From Ochrobactrum vermis (GTDB lineage Bacteria; Pseudomonadota; Alphaproteobacteria; Rhizobiales; Rhizobiaceae): a stretch of 64,000 nt of DNA. The notes under the pieces were generated by a model. That model searched no databases, was not told where the DNA came from, and was given only the letters and a program-made list of their open reading frames with translations. Both the position numbers and the translations under genes were made by a program. Where the stretch lies: assembly GCF_002975205.1 (NCBI RefSeq), contig NZ_PCOC01000002.1:2173501-2237500 (forward strand), read 5' to 3'. Numbering within the stretch: the first letter of the stretch is position 1; each line of letters opens with the position of its first letter. Of this stretch, positions 35,692 through 45,336 are shown in pieces.

Positions 35692-37584
35692 ATGATCTCC
35701 GGTACGGATCTCTTGAGGATCGAAAATCTGAGCATTTCCTTCAGCTTGCTGGGGGGGGACATCATGGCCGTGAAAAAAGCGGATCTACGTGTCCTGCCAG
35801 GCAAAGTCACTGCCCTTGTCGGTGAATCCGGCTCTGGAAAATCTATAATAAGTCAAGCGGTTATGGGAATCCTGCCGCGCACTGCTTCCGCAGGCGGGAA
35901 AATACTTTTCCAGGACCCTGCTAAACCCCGCCAGCCGCCAGTCGACATTCTCAGCCTACCACCAGATGGTCGGGAGATACGCGCTTTGCGCGGTAGCCGT
36001 ATTGGCAAGATTTTCCAGGAGCCACTGACCTCGTTGTCGCCGCTCCATACAATCGGCAACCAGATTTCCGAAGTGCTGTCGATCCATACTAAAGATACAA
36101 AGGCCGAGCGGCGCGAGCAGACCGAGCAAATGCTTGGCCTTGTAGGCTTTCAGAACCCGGCTCGCGCCTATGACAAATATCCGTTCGAGCTGTCCGGCGG
36201 CATGCGTCAGCGCGCCATGATTGCCATGGCGCTCATATGTAAGCCATCGCTACTAATAGCCGACGAACCGACCACCGCGCTTGATGTAACGATCCAGGCA
36301 CAGGTCCTCGAGTTGCTGGGCGAACTACGGGCCAAGCTCAATATGGCAATGTTGCTCATCACTCATGATCTGGGCGTTGTTGCCAATGTCGCCGACGAGG
36401 TCGTCGTTATCTATCACGGCGAGATCATGGAATCCGGACCGGCCGAAACGATATTCCACAAACCAGCCCACCCCTATCTCAAGGGACTAATGGCCGCCGT
36501 GCCGCATTTCGACATGAAGCCGGGCGAAAGATTGAAATCCTTGCGCGACGTGCCTGTCGATGTCGCCAAATTGATGGGCAAGAGAAAAGCCATCACTGAT
36601 GATCGCAACAATGTGCTGCTCTCCGTGCGTAATGTCTCCAAGACCTTCGCAGCCCGCAAAACACTCTTCGCGAAAGATGACGGGCCGGCGACGCGCGCAG
36701 TCAATGACGTTAGTTTCGATGTCTTGCGCGGCGAATGCTTCGGCCTGGTAGGCGAGAGTGGTTGCGGCAAGACCACACTGAGCAAGATCCTGATGCGCGC
36801 CATCGCGCCAGAAGCCGGGTCGGTGACCTTCAACGGCAACACAGGCCCGATCAATGTCCTCAATGCCAGCGGCAGCGAACTGCAAGCGTTGCGCACCAAA
36901 ATCCAGATGGTGTTCCAGGACCCGGTATCGTCGCTGTCGCCGCGCATGACCATCCAGAATATTCTCAGCGAGCCGCTGGAAATTCACGGACGCGGAAATG
37001 TCAAATCCCGGCTGGACAAGGTTGCTGACCTGATGGACGTGGTCGGCCTTAGCCGACGCTATCTCAATCGCTATCCGCACGGTCTCTCGGGCGGTCAGCG
37101 CCAGCGCGTCGGCATCGCGCGGTCTTTGGCACTCGGCCCGGAACTCATCTTGTGCGATGAGCCCGTATCGGCCCTCGATGTGTCCGTTCAGGCGCAAATT
37201 CTCAACCTTCTCAAAGACTTGCAAAAGGAGCTCGGGCTTACTTACATTTTCATTTCGCACAATCTGGCGGTCGTGGACTATATGGCCGACCGGATCGCCG
37301 TCATGTGTGGCGGACGGATTGTTGAAATCGCTCCACGCCGCACCTTGATGCGGTCGCCCGTCCATCCCTATACGAAGTCGCTGCTCGCAGCTGTCCCGTT
37401 TCCCGACCTTGACCGTCCGCTTGACTTCGGCAAGCTCAGAATCAGCGGCGCGTCCGACAAACGCAACTGGGGTATTCAGTTCCGCAACGACGGTCCTGAA
37501 GACATGTTAACGCCGACGGATCTGGGCGATGGGCACCTCGTGCTTGCGCGCAGGACGGCAAATGTGCGGGAGTTGAAGCCTTGA
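35692..37584 (+). CDS. Fused double-NBD ATPase of a peptide-family ABC importer (YejF/GsiA-like)
   Basis: 630 residues, two complete ATPase domains in one chain. NBD1 has Walker A GESGSGKSI, signature LSGGMRQRAMIAMAL and Walker B LLIADEPTTALD. NBD2 has GESGCGKTT, LSGGQRQRVGIARSL and LILCDEPVSALDV. Each is followed by the oligopeptide-type C-terminal extension (HPYLKGLMAAVP; HPYTKSLLAAVPFPD). It energises the importer encoded by the next three genes and overlaps the binding-protein gene by 4 bp (TTGA). Motifs are intact, in contrast to the ABC-like protein at 27-30 kb. Confidence 0.92.
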   Translation: MISGTDLLRIENLSISFSLLGGDIMAVKKADLRVLPGKVTALVGESGSGKSIISQAVMGILPRTASAGGKILFQDPAKPRQPPVDILSLPPDGREIRALRGSRIGKIFQEPLTSLSPLHTIGNQISEVLSIHTKDTKAERREQTEQMLGLVGFQNPARAYDKYPFELSGGMRQRAMIAMALICKPSLLIADEPTTALDVTIQAQVLELLGELRAKLNMAMLLITHDLGVVANVADEVVVIYHGEIMESGPAETIFHKPAHPYLKGLMAAVPHFDMKPGERLKSLRDVPVDVAKLMGKRKAITDDRNNVLLSVRNVSKTFAARKTLFAKDDGPATRAVNDVSFDVLRGECFGLVGESGCGKTTLSKILMRAIAPEAGSVTFNGNTGPINVLNASGSELQALRTKIQMVFQDPVSSLSPRMTIQNILSEPLEIHGRGNVKSRLDKVADLMDVVGLSRRYLNRYPHGLSGGQRQRVGIARSLALGPELILCDEPVSALDVSVQAQILNLLKDLQKELGLTYIFISHNLAVVDYMADRIAVMCGGRIVEIAPRRTLMRSPVHPYTKSLLAAVPFPDLDRPLDFGKLRISGASDKRNWGIQFRNDGPEDMLTPTDLGDGHLVLARRTANVRELKP

Positions 37585-39476
37585 TCAATCGGCGTACGGC
37601 TCTGGGCGTGTTTGCTTCCTGCTTTCTGCCTGCTGTTTTGCGGGCGGATCCGGCTCTGCCGAGCTATTCACTGCCGCAGCCGGGCGCGCTACCCGATCTG
37701 GCCGACCGCCTCCCCAAAACACCAAGGGTCGTCAATATGGCGGCCCTTGGTCGCAAACCCGGCATCAACGGAGGTGTCATCCGGACCCTAATCGGCAACC
37801 AGAAAGACATCCGCCTGATGACGCTCTACGGCTATTCCCGTCTGGTTGGCTATGACGAAAAACTCAACATGCATGCGGATATTCTCGAAAGCTTCGAGAC
37901 GGTTGAGGACAGGGCTTTCACCTTCAAGATCCGCGCCGGGCATCGTTGGTCGGATGGTTCCTATCTGACATCGGAGGATTTCCGCTATAGCTGGGAAGAC
38001 GTGATGCTCAATACGGAGCTGAAGCGAGGCGGACCGCCGAGGGTCTTGCTGGTCAACGGAAGGCCGCCACGTTTCGAAGTCATTGACGAGTTGACTGTCA
38101 GATATAGCTGGGATGCACCCAATCCGGATTTCCTGCCGCAACTGGCGGCGCCACAGGCGCTGACGATTGTTCTGCCGTCGAAATACATGAAGCAATTTCA
38201 CAAGACCTATCAGGACAACTTCCGGCTTTCGTCACTGATGAAGCAATACCGCGTCAAGAAATGGACTGATCTTCATTTCAATATGGCGCGTAGCTATCGC
38301 CCCGAAAACCCGGAACTGCCGACGCTCGATCCATGGCGCAACACAACCGCATCACCTGCCGAGCAGTTCGTTTTCGAGCGCAACCCATATTTCCACCGCG
38401 TCGATGAAAATGGCCTGCAATTGCCCTATGTCGACAAAGTGATCCTGAACATCAGCTCTCCAACAATCATTGCCGCCAAGACCGGCGCAGGTGAAAGTGA
38501 TCTGCAGGCACACGGCATCGACTTTTCCGATTACGCCTTCCTGAAGGATTCCGAGAAGCGGTTTCCGGTCAAGGTCAGCTTGTGGAAGCGCACGGAAGGC
38601 GCGCGGGTAAGCCTGATGCCCAACCTCAATGCCGGCGATGCCATCTGGCGGGCGCTCTTTTGGGATGTGCGCGTGCGCCGCGCGCTGTCGCTCGCAATCG
38701 ACCGGACCGAAATCAACAAGGCGGTGTTCTACGGGCTCGCTATTGAAAGCGCCAACACCATCCTGCCCGAAAGCCCGCTGTTCAAACCTGGATACAAAAC
38801 GGCGTGGAGTACCTATGATCCAGCACAAGCAAACGCCCTGCTGGACGCCGCCGGACTGCAATTGCGTGACGAGAACGGGACGCGCCTGCTGTCCGACGGT
38901 CGTGCCGCAAAGATCGTCGTGGAAACCGCTGGCGAAAGCACGTTAGAGACAGACATCCTCGAGCTCATCACAGATCACTGGGCGAAGGTCGGCATCTCGC
39001 TGTTCATCCGAACATCTCAGCGGGACGTCTTCCGCAGCCGGGCCATGGGTGGCGAAATCATGATGTCGATGTGGTCGGGGCTAGATAATGGCATCCCGAC
39101 GGCCGACATGAACCCGGGCGAACTCGCCCCGACCTCGGACGATCAATTGCAGTGGCCGGTCTGGGGCATGTATTACATGTCGAACGGAATGAAGGGCCAT
39201 CCTCCGGAAATTCCCGAGGTAAAGCAGCTTATCGAGCTTCTTGGCCAATGGCGGGATTCCAGTGACATGACTGAGCGAGCCGCTATCTGGGCGCAGATGC
39301 TGGATATCTATTCGCAACAGGTGTTTTCCATCGGTATCGTCAACAGCACACCCCAACCAGTCTTGCGTGCAGCCAGTCTCCAGAATGTACCGGATAAAGG
39401 GCTATACGGCTTCGACCCGACCAGCTTTCTCGGGGTTTTTATGCCAGATGCGTTCTGGTATGGAAAGGATGCCTGA
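37581..39476 (+). CDS. Family 5 extracellular solute-binding protein of the ABC importer
   Basis: 631 residues from TTG 37581, inside the ATPase stop (TTGA overlap). A twin-arginine-like signal (INRRTALGVFASCFLPAVLR) precedes the mature domain. Family 5 (DppA/OppA/YejA) features are DILESFETVEDRAFTFKIRAG, HRWSDGSYLTSEDFRYSWED and VRRALSLAIDRTEINKAVFYG. At 631 residues it is longer than DppA (about 535) and near YejA and the oligosaccharide-binding members of the family. Placement next to a polysaccharide lyase makes an oligosaccharide ligand at least as likely as a peptide. Confidence 0.88.
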   Translation: MINRRTALGVFASCFLPAVLRADPALPSYSLPQPGALPDLADRLPKTPRVVNMAALGRKPGINGGVIRTLIGNQKDIRLMTLYGYSRLVGYDEKLNMHADILESFETVEDRAFTFKIRAGHRWSDGSYLTSEDFRYSWEDVMLNTELKRGGPPRVLLVNGRPPRFEVIDELTVRYSWDAPNPDFLPQLAAPQALTIVLPSKYMKQFHKTYQDNFRLSSLMKQYRVKKWTDLHFNMARSYRPENPELPTLDPWRNTTASPAEQFVFERNPYFHRVDENGLQLPYVDKVILNISSPTIIAAKTGAGESDLQAHGIDFSDYAFLKDSEKRFPVKVSLWKRTEGARVSLMPNLNAGDAIWRALFWDVRVRRALSLAIDRTEINKAVFYGLAIESANTILPESPLFKPGYKTAWSTYDPAQANALLDAAGLQLRDENGTRLLSDGRAAKIVVETAGESTLETDILELITDHWAKVGISLFIRTSQRDVFRSRAMGGEIMMSMWSGLDNGIPTADMNPGELAPTSDDQLQWPVWGMYYMSNGMKGHPPEIPEVKQLIELLGQWRDSSDMTERAAIWAQMLDIYSQQVFSIGIVNSTPQPVLRAASLQNVPDKGLYGFDPTSFLGVFMPDAFWYGKDA

Positions 39477-39478
39477 CC

Positions 39479-40477
39479 ATGCTGCGATACATTCTCTGGC
39501 GCATCGCAGCTATGATCCCTACGTTAGTGATCATTTCAGCTCTGGTTTTTACCATCATCGAACTGCCGCCCGGCGACTACTTCGAAAGCTATGTGTCTGA
39601 ACTTCGCGCCCAGGGCGAAGCCGTCGACATGCAGGAAATCGAGGAGCTACGCGTCCAGTACGGATTCGATAAGCCGCCGGTTCTGCGCTATTTCCACTGG
39701 GTTGCCGGCATGCTGCAGGGGGACTTCGGCTATTCCTTCGAGTATCAGCTTCCCGTCAGTGATGTTGTGGGTGACCGGCTATGGCTGACGGTGATGGTGT
39801 CGTTCTTCACTATCATCTTCACATGGCTGATTGCTTTCCCGATCGGTATCTATTCGGCGACGCATCAGTATAGCTGGGCGGATTATGGGCTGACACTGAT
39901 CGGTCTGCTCGGCATTGCCATCCCGAACTTCATGTTCGCGCTGATCCTGATGTACTTTGCCAATATCTGGTTCGGCACCTCGATTGGACATCTCATGGAC
40001 CAGAAATATCTGGCCGAACCGATGAGTTGGGCCAAGGCCTCCTCCATTCTCTCCCATCTCTGGATACCCGTGCTGATCGTCGGCACCGCAGGCACTGCGG
40101 GGATGATCCGGCGTTTGCGCGCCAACCTTCTCGACGAACTACAAAAGCAGTATGTGGTGACGGCACGCGCCAAGGGTTTGCATCCTTTCCGCACGCTGGT
40201 GAAATATCCCCTGCGCATGGCGCTCAATTTTTTCATCTCGGATATCGGTTCCATCCTGCCCGCGATTATCTCCGGCGCTGAAATCACGGCAATCGTTCTT
40301 TCGCTGGAAACGACAGGGCCAATGCTCTTAAAGGCCTTGCAGAGTCAGGACATGTATCTTGCAGGTTCGTTCCTGATGTTTCTAGCAACGTTGACGGTAA
40401 TAGGCGTCTTGATCTCCGATATCGCGCTCGCCTTTCTTGATCCGCGTATCAGATTGCAGGGCGGGAGCACAAAGTGA
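39479..40477 (+). CDS. ABC importer permease 1 (DppB/YejB-like)
   Basis: 332 residues with about six transmembrane helices. N-terminal LRYILWRIAAMIPTLVIISA is the family signature of DppB/OppB-type permeases. The coupling-loop motif is in LDELQKQYVVTARAKGLHPF (E-A-x3-G type). It forms the channel with the next gene product, whose GTG start overlaps its stop (GTGA). Confidence 0.92.
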   Translation: MLRYILWRIAAMIPTLVIISALVFTIIELPPGDYFESYVSELRAQGEAVDMQEIEELRVQYGFDKPPVLRYFHWVAGMLQGDFGYSFEYQLPVSDVVGDRLWLTVMVSFFTIIFTWLIAFPIGIYSATHQYSWADYGLTLIGLLGIAIPNFMFALILMYFANIWFGTSIGHLMDQKYLAEPMSWAKASSILSHLWIPVLIVGTAGTAGMIRRLRANLLDELQKQYVVTARAKGLHPFRTLVKYPLRMALNFFISDIGSILPAIISGAEITAIVLSLETTGPMLLKALQSQDMYLAGSFLMFLATLTVIGVLISDIALAFLDPRIRLQGGSTK

Positions 40478-41652
40478 CATCATCACCCCTTCCCGAACCG
40501 GGCTCGCCCTTGCCTCATTTTGTCTCGACAGCGCCTTTCGATCCGCATTCGGTTGATGTCATGACCGAAGAGCAGAACCGCTTCTATCGGGCATCGCAGC
40601 TGCAACTGATGTGGTGGAAATTCAAAAAGCACAAGCTGGCGCTGGCCTCCGCCATCTTTCTCGGCGCGCTCTACGTAATGATTGTCTTCGTCGAATTCCT
40701 CGCGCCTTACAATCTTCATACACGCAATGTCGATTTCATCTATGCACCGCCGCAGACGGTCCGCCTTTTTGACAACGGCAATTTCATCGGGCCGTTCGTC
40801 TATGGCCGCAAGATGACGCTCGATATGGACACGCTACGACGGGTCTATGTGGATCAGAAAGACCAGATCGAACCGCTGCGTTTTTTCTGCTCGGGCGATC
40901 CCTATAAATTCTGGGGCATATTCTCGACAGATTTACATCTGGTCTGCCCCGCAAAGGGCGGCGAGCTGTTCCTTCTCGGCGCGGACCGACTCGGGCGAGA
41001 CGTGTTGTCCCGCATCCTTTATGGCGCTCGAATCTCGCTGACAATCGGGCTAATCGGCATTGTCATCAGCTTTACCCTGGGAATTGTTATCGGTGGCCTT
41101 GCCGGTTACCATGGCGGTGTTTTCGACCTCATCGTCCAGCGAATCATAGAGGTGCTGCAGTCTATTCCAAGCATTCCACTGTGGATGGCGCTTGCTGCCA
41201 TCATGCCGATTACATGGAGCCCGATGCTGATTTACCTCGGTATTACTGCCATCCTTGGACTGCTTGACTGGACTGGGCTGGCGCGCGCTGTGCGTTCCAA
41301 GTTGCTTTCACTTCGCGAGGAAGATTATGTGCTCGCAGCCCAGTTGATGGGCGCAAAGAGCCCCCGCATTATCAGACGACACCTCATTCCTGGCTTCATG
41401 TCGCACCTGATCGCGACTGCAACCATGTCTATTCCCGGTATGATCCTGGGTGAAACCGCACTGAGCTTCCTCGGACTGGGGTTACGGGCACCAATAACCA
41501 GTTGGGGCATCCTTCTGACGGAAGCTCGAAGTGTCAGCGTCATCGTCTTCTATCCTTGGCTGCTGTTTCCGATCATTCCTGTCATTCTGGTTGTTCTGGC
41601 CTTCAATTTTCTAGGTGACGGTCTTCGCGATGTCGCTGATCCGTATAGTTGA
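40474..41652 (+). CDS. ABC importer permease 2 (DppC/YejE-like), with a long periplasmic loop
   Basis: 392 residues from GTG 40474. After an OppC-type N-terminus (MWWKFKKHKLALASAIFLGA) there is an insertion of about 100 residues between TM1 and TM2 (NLHTRNVDFIYAPPQTVRLF to AKGGELFLLGADRLGRDVLS) that ordinary DppC proteins lack. The usual core follows: LLSLREEDYVLAAQLMGAKS is the coupling loop and LGLGLRAPITSWGILL the C-terminal signature. The extra loop could contact the long binding protein. Confidence 0.9.
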   Translation: MTSSPLPEPGSPLPHFVSTAPFDPHSVDVMTEEQNRFYRASQLQLMWWKFKKHKLALASAIFLGALYVMIVFVEFLAPYNLHTRNVDFIYAPPQTVRLFDNGNFIGPFVYGRKMTLDMDTLRRVYVDQKDQIEPLRFFCSGDPYKFWGIFSTDLHLVCPAKGGELFLLGADRLGRDVLSRILYGARISLTIGLIGIVISFTLGIVIGGLAGYHGGVFDLIVQRIIEVLQSIPSIPLWMALAAIMPITWSPMLIYLGITAILGLLDWTGLARAVRSKLLSLREEDYVLAAQLMGAKSPRIIRRHLIPGFMSHLIATATMSIPGMILGETALSFLGLGLRAPITSWGILLTEARSVSVIVFYPWLLFPIIPVILVVLAFNFLGDGLRDVADPYS

Positions 41653-41724
41653 GATGGAAGTTCGCATGCTGAAAAATTTCCCATATCACGGGTTGCGCCA
41701 CCACGTTGGGGCGGGGTTCACATC

Positions 41725-42936
41725 ATGACGCGCCGCCTGGAGCATGTCCGCATCCTGATGTATAGCCATGACACGTTTGGGTTGGGCCATTTGCGACGCT
41801 GCCGAACGATCGCCCATTCGCTAGTCGAGGACTATCGCGGTCTCAATATCATGATTATATCGGGCGCCACGATTGCCGGTGCCTTTGACTATCGCGCGCG
41901 TGTCGATTTCGTCAAAATTCCAAGCGTGATCAAGCTGCGCAATGGCGAGTACCAATCGATGGAACGGCACACTGATCTTCATGACACGCTGAAGATGCGC
42001 CGATCAATTATCCGCCATACGGCCGAAACGTTCCAGCCCGATATCTTTATCGTGGATAAAGAACCGATGGGTATGAAGGGTGAAGTCGAGGAGACGCTCA
42101 CCTATCTCAAGACCCGTGACACGAGGCTGATCCTGGGCCTGCGCGAGGTCATGGATGCGCCGCATTTGCTTGATGCCGAGTGGCGGCGTGAAAACGTGAT
42201 GGACAAGATCGACAGGTTCTATGACGCGGTGTGGGTCTATGGACCGCCGGATTTCTACGATCCGCTCGTTAGTCTCGACGTCCCCAAGAGTGTCCGCGAC
42301 AAGATGAATTTCGTCGGTTTTCTGCAGCGCAGTGTTTCCGATCAGAAAGTCCCTGACCATCGCCCCAAGGGCGACTATATTCTTGTCACCACTGGCGGAG
42401 GCGGTGATGGCGCCGATCTCGTCAACGACGTCGTGCGGGCCTACCAGCACGATCATACGCTCCAGCACAAGGCACTGATCGTACTCGGACCTTACATGCC
42501 CGCTAAGAAGCGCCGGAAGATGATAAGCAAGAGCAAAGCGATCCCGCATATCGAGGTCATCGAGTTTGATAACAGGATGGAAGAACTGGTGGCGGGCGCG
42601 AAGGCCGTCGTTGCCATGGGCGGCTACAACACCTATTGCGAGATCCTCTCCTTCGACAAGCCGGCATTGATCGTTCCACGCATCCTTCCGCGGGAGGAAC
42701 AGTTGATCCGAGCCCGGCGCGCCGCAGAACTCGGGCTTATCGACATGCTGCTTCCCAGCGAATCCGAAGACCCCGTCCGCATGGCTGCTGCACTCAAAGC
42801 CTTGCCCAGCCGACCAGCACCCTCGAAGAGTGCGCCCAAAGGTTTCAGGCTGGAAGGTTTACCGCATATCTCGCAAATTGTCGGGGATCTGATGGATCGA
42901 CGTCAGCCGAACTACCTTTCGCTCGTCAAGGGATAA
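41725..42936 (+). CDS. Glycosyltransferase, GT28/MurG-like
   Basis: 403 residues, GT-B fold. The N-terminal segment SHDTFGLGHLRRCRTIAHSL resembles the glycine-rich acceptor-side motif of MurG/GT28 proteins. The C-terminal nucleotide-sugar region has VAMGGYNTYCEILSFDKPAL and IVPRILPREEQLIRARRAAE. No signal or transmembrane segment, so it is cytoplasmic or peripheral. It begins a run of three glycosyltransferase genes and is 72 bp after the permease gene, probably in the same transcript. Donor and acceptor unknown. Confidence 0.85.
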   Translation: MTRRLEHVRILMYSHDTFGLGHLRRCRTIAHSLVEDYRGLNIMIISGATIAGAFDYRARVDFVKIPSVIKLRNGEYQSMERHTDLHDTLKMRRSIIRHTAETFQPDIFIVDKEPMGMKGEVEETLTYLKTRDTRLILGLREVMDAPHLLDAEWRRENVMDKIDRFYDAVWVYGPPDFYDPLVSLDVPKSVRDKMNFVGFLQRSVSDQKVPDHRPKGDYILVTTGGGGDGADLVNDVVRAYQHDHTLQHKALIVLGPYMPAKKRRKMISKSKAIPHIEVIEFDNRMEELVAGAKAVVAMGGYNTYCEILSFDKPALIVPRILPREEQLIRARRAAELGLIDMLLPSESEDPVRMAAALKALPSRPAPSKSAPKGFRLEGLPHISQIVGDLMDRRQPNYLSLVKG

Positions 42937-42940
42937 TCAG

Positions 42941-44188
42941 TTGTCATATCGCCGGAAAATTGTGGTGGTGCTGAAGGGATATCCGCGCCTGTCCGAAACA
43001 TTCATTGCTCAGGAATTGCTTGGGTTGGAGCAATCGGGCTTTGACCTGGTTCTCGTGGCTTTGCGGCGGCCGACGGATAACAAAACACATCCGGTGCACG
43101 ATGAAATCCGCGCGCCAGTACATTACCTGCCTGAATATCTCCGCGAGGAACCGCGCCGTGTTCTCTCGGCACTAATCGCCTGTATGCCGCGCCCCGGCTT
43201 CTGGCGTGGTTTGACGACTGCCCTCAAGGACTTTTGGAAGGACCCCACACGCAATCGTGTCAGGCGTTTCGGACAGGCCGCAGTTCTTGCTGCGGAATGG
43301 CCGGATGGTGCGGAATGGATTCACGCGCATTTTATCCACACGCCCGCATCCGTTGCCGCCTATGCCAGCCAGATCACCGGTATTGGATGGACATGCTCCG
43401 CTCACGCCAAGGACATCTGGACTTCGCCAGACTGGGAACTGCAGGGTAAGCTCGCAAACACGCGGTGGACGGTGACCTGCACGCATTCAGGCTTCGATCA
43501 TCTACGTCAGCTTGGAGGCCCCACGTCCAACGTGCATCTAAGCTATCACGGACTCGATCTTGCCCGGTTCGGGCCTTTCGAGGGAAGCCGTTCGCTACGC
43601 AACGGCGCCGACTCCGATGATCCCGTCAGAATCCTGAGCGTCGGTCGGGCCGTCGAGAAAAAGGGTTATGACATCGTGCTGAGAGCACTCAGCCTGCTGC
43701 CCAAAGACCTCCACTGGCGGTTCGAGCACATCGGTGATGGCAACAGGATCGCCAGTCTGAAAGCGCTTGCGAGCGAGCTGGGGATTGCCGACAAAATTCT
43801 CTGGAAGGGTGCGCTCGACCAAAAGGAAGTGCTTGCCGGTTATCAAGCCGCGGATATTTTCGTACTCGCCTGCCGGATCACGACAGATGGCGACAGGGAT
43901 GGCTTGCCCAACGTATTGGTGGAAGCTTCGAGCCAAGGCTTGATCTCGGTCTCTACCAACATCTCCGGTGTACCGGAACTATTGGTGGACGGGGAAAATA
44001 GCCTGCTCGTTGCGCCAGAGGACCCGGAGGCGTTGGCGATTGCCATGGAAACGGCGATCCGCGATGCGGATATCCGCCATCGCCTGGGACGCGCCGCCGA
44101 AAGGCGGGTGCGAACGGAGTTCAACTTCCACAACAGCATCCATCAATTGAAATCGTTGTTCGAAACGGAATGGCAGCGAAGCAAATGA
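42941..44188 (+). CDS. Glycosyltransferase family 4
   Basis: 415 residues from TTG 42941, 4 bp after the preceding stop. It has the GT4 layout: LKGYPRLSETFIAQELLGLE at the N-terminus, ILSVGRAVEKKGYDIVLRAL in the linker, and the E-x7-E motif region DGLPNVLVEASSQGLISVST in the donor-binding domain. RLSETFI is typical of exopolysaccharide transferases. The TGA overlaps the next gene's start (ATGA). Confidence 0.9.
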   Translation: MSYRRKIVVVLKGYPRLSETFIAQELLGLEQSGFDLVLVALRRPTDNKTHPVHDEIRAPVHYLPEYLREEPRRVLSALIACMPRPGFWRGLTTALKDFWKDPTRNRVRRFGQAAVLAAEWPDGAEWIHAHFIHTPASVAAYASQITGIGWTCSAHAKDIWTSPDWELQGKLANTRWTVTCTHSGFDHLRQLGGPTSNVHLSYHGLDLARFGPFEGSRSLRNGADSDDPVRILSVGRAVEKKGYDIVLRALSLLPKDLHWRFEHIGDGNRIASLKALASELGIADKILWKGALDQKEVLAGYQAADIFVLACRITTDGDRDGLPNVLVEASSQGLISVSTNISGVPELLVDGENSLLVAPEDPEALAIAMETAIRDADIRHRLGRAAERRVRTEFNFHNSIHQLKSLFETEWQRSK

Positions 44189-45336
44189 AGCAATCGACGG
44201 TAAGTCCGCGAGTGTTGTTTTACGTCCAGCATCTGCTCGGTATCGGTCATCTTGCGCGCGCCAGCCGCATCGCCCGTGCGCTGGCGCAAGGTGGTTTCGA
44301 CGTCACAGTGATCACCGGCGGCATGCCTGTCCCCGGATTTCCGGGACCAGAAGTCAAATATATGGCGCTTCCGGCGATCGCTTCCGACGATGCAGTCTTT
44401 TCCGGTCTTGCCGACGCCTTCGGCAATCCGCTGACCGATGAATTCAAGGCGGAACGCCGCGGCAAACTGCTTGCCAAATTTCGCGATGTCAGGCCCGATA
44501 TCGTCATCATCGAGGCGTTTCCCTTTGGACGCCGTCAGGTTCGTTTCGAACTAATCCCCCTGCTCGATGAAATCAGCGGCATGACGCCGAGGCCATTGGT
44601 GCTGACCTCATTGCGCGACATCCTGCAGGAGCGCGCCAAGCCCGATCGCGACGAGGAAAGTGTCGCCACGGTGCAGCGCTATTTCGATCACGTGCTGGTT
44701 CATGGCGATCCACAGTTTGCTCGTCTGGAGGAGAGCTTTCCATTGCACACAGATATTGCCGACAAGGTTATCTATACCGGCCTTGTCGCCGCACCACCGC
44801 CCTTGCCACCATCGGAAACCTTCGATATCGTGGTATCGGCTGGTGGTGGGGCTGTGGGCGCGTTGTTGATCCGCGCAGCGCTTGAGGCAGCGAAGCGCCT
44901 GTCGCAGGGCCTTTCCTGGTGCATCGTCACCGGTCCAAATCTGCAGCAAACGGATTTTGACGAAATCGCTGCCAAAGCACCAGACAATGCCCGCATCTTC
45001 CGCTTTCTGCAGAATTTTCCGAGTCTGTTGCTCGGTGCTCGCCTGTCTGTCTCACAGGCCGGATACAATACGGTCTGCGATATCCTTCGTGCAGGTTGCA
45101 GATCGTTGCTCATTCCGTTCACAGCGGGCGGCGAGACCGAGCAGACTGCACGCGCACGCCATCTGGAAAAGCTCGGCCTCGCATCAGTTCTCACGGAAGA
45201 CGAGCTATCAGCGGCTAATATGACCGATGCTATAGACAAGGCCCTTACAGCGCCCCGTTTGCCTGCTCACAATCTTGATCTAGATGGTGCACGTCGTACG
45301 GCAGAGATTCTGAATGGACTTCTGACCGCGCGCTAG
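44185..45336 (+). CDS. Glycosyltransferase, GT28/MurG-like (second copy type)
   Basis: About 383 residues from ATG 44185, which overlaps the upstream TGA (ATGA); ATG 44170 is an alternative. The same architecture as the GT28-like protein two genes upstream: YVQHLLGIGHLARASRIARA near the N-terminus and VSQAGYNTVCDILRAGCRSL with PFTAGGETEQTARARHLEKL near the C-terminus. The two are clearly related but diverged. Convergent with the methyltransferase gene, overlapping it by 4 bp. Confidence 0.86.
   Translation: MKQSTVSPRVLFYVQHLLGIGHLARASRIARALAQGGFDVTVITGGMPVPGFPGPEVKYMALPAIASDDAVFSGLADAFGNPLTDEFKAERRGKLLAKFRDVRPDIVIIEAFPFGRRQVRFELIPLLDEISGMTPRPLVLTSLRDILQERAKPDRDEESVATVQRYFDHVLVHGDPQFARLEESFPLHTDIADKVIYTGLVAAPPPLPPSETFDIVVSAGGGAVGALLIRAALEAAKRLSQGLSWCIVTGPNLQQTDFDEIAAKAPDNARIFRFLQNFPSLLLGARLSVSQAGYNTVCDILRAGCRSLLIPFTAGGETEQTARARHLEKLGLASVLTEDELSAANMTDAIDKALTAPRLPAHNLDLDGARRTAEILNGLLTAR

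Noticed and set aside
36487..37365. 292-codon minus-strand frame opposite the fused ATPase gene
   Set aside because: Overlaps two intact nucleotide-binding domains on the other strand; no motif of its own, so a codon-bias artefact.
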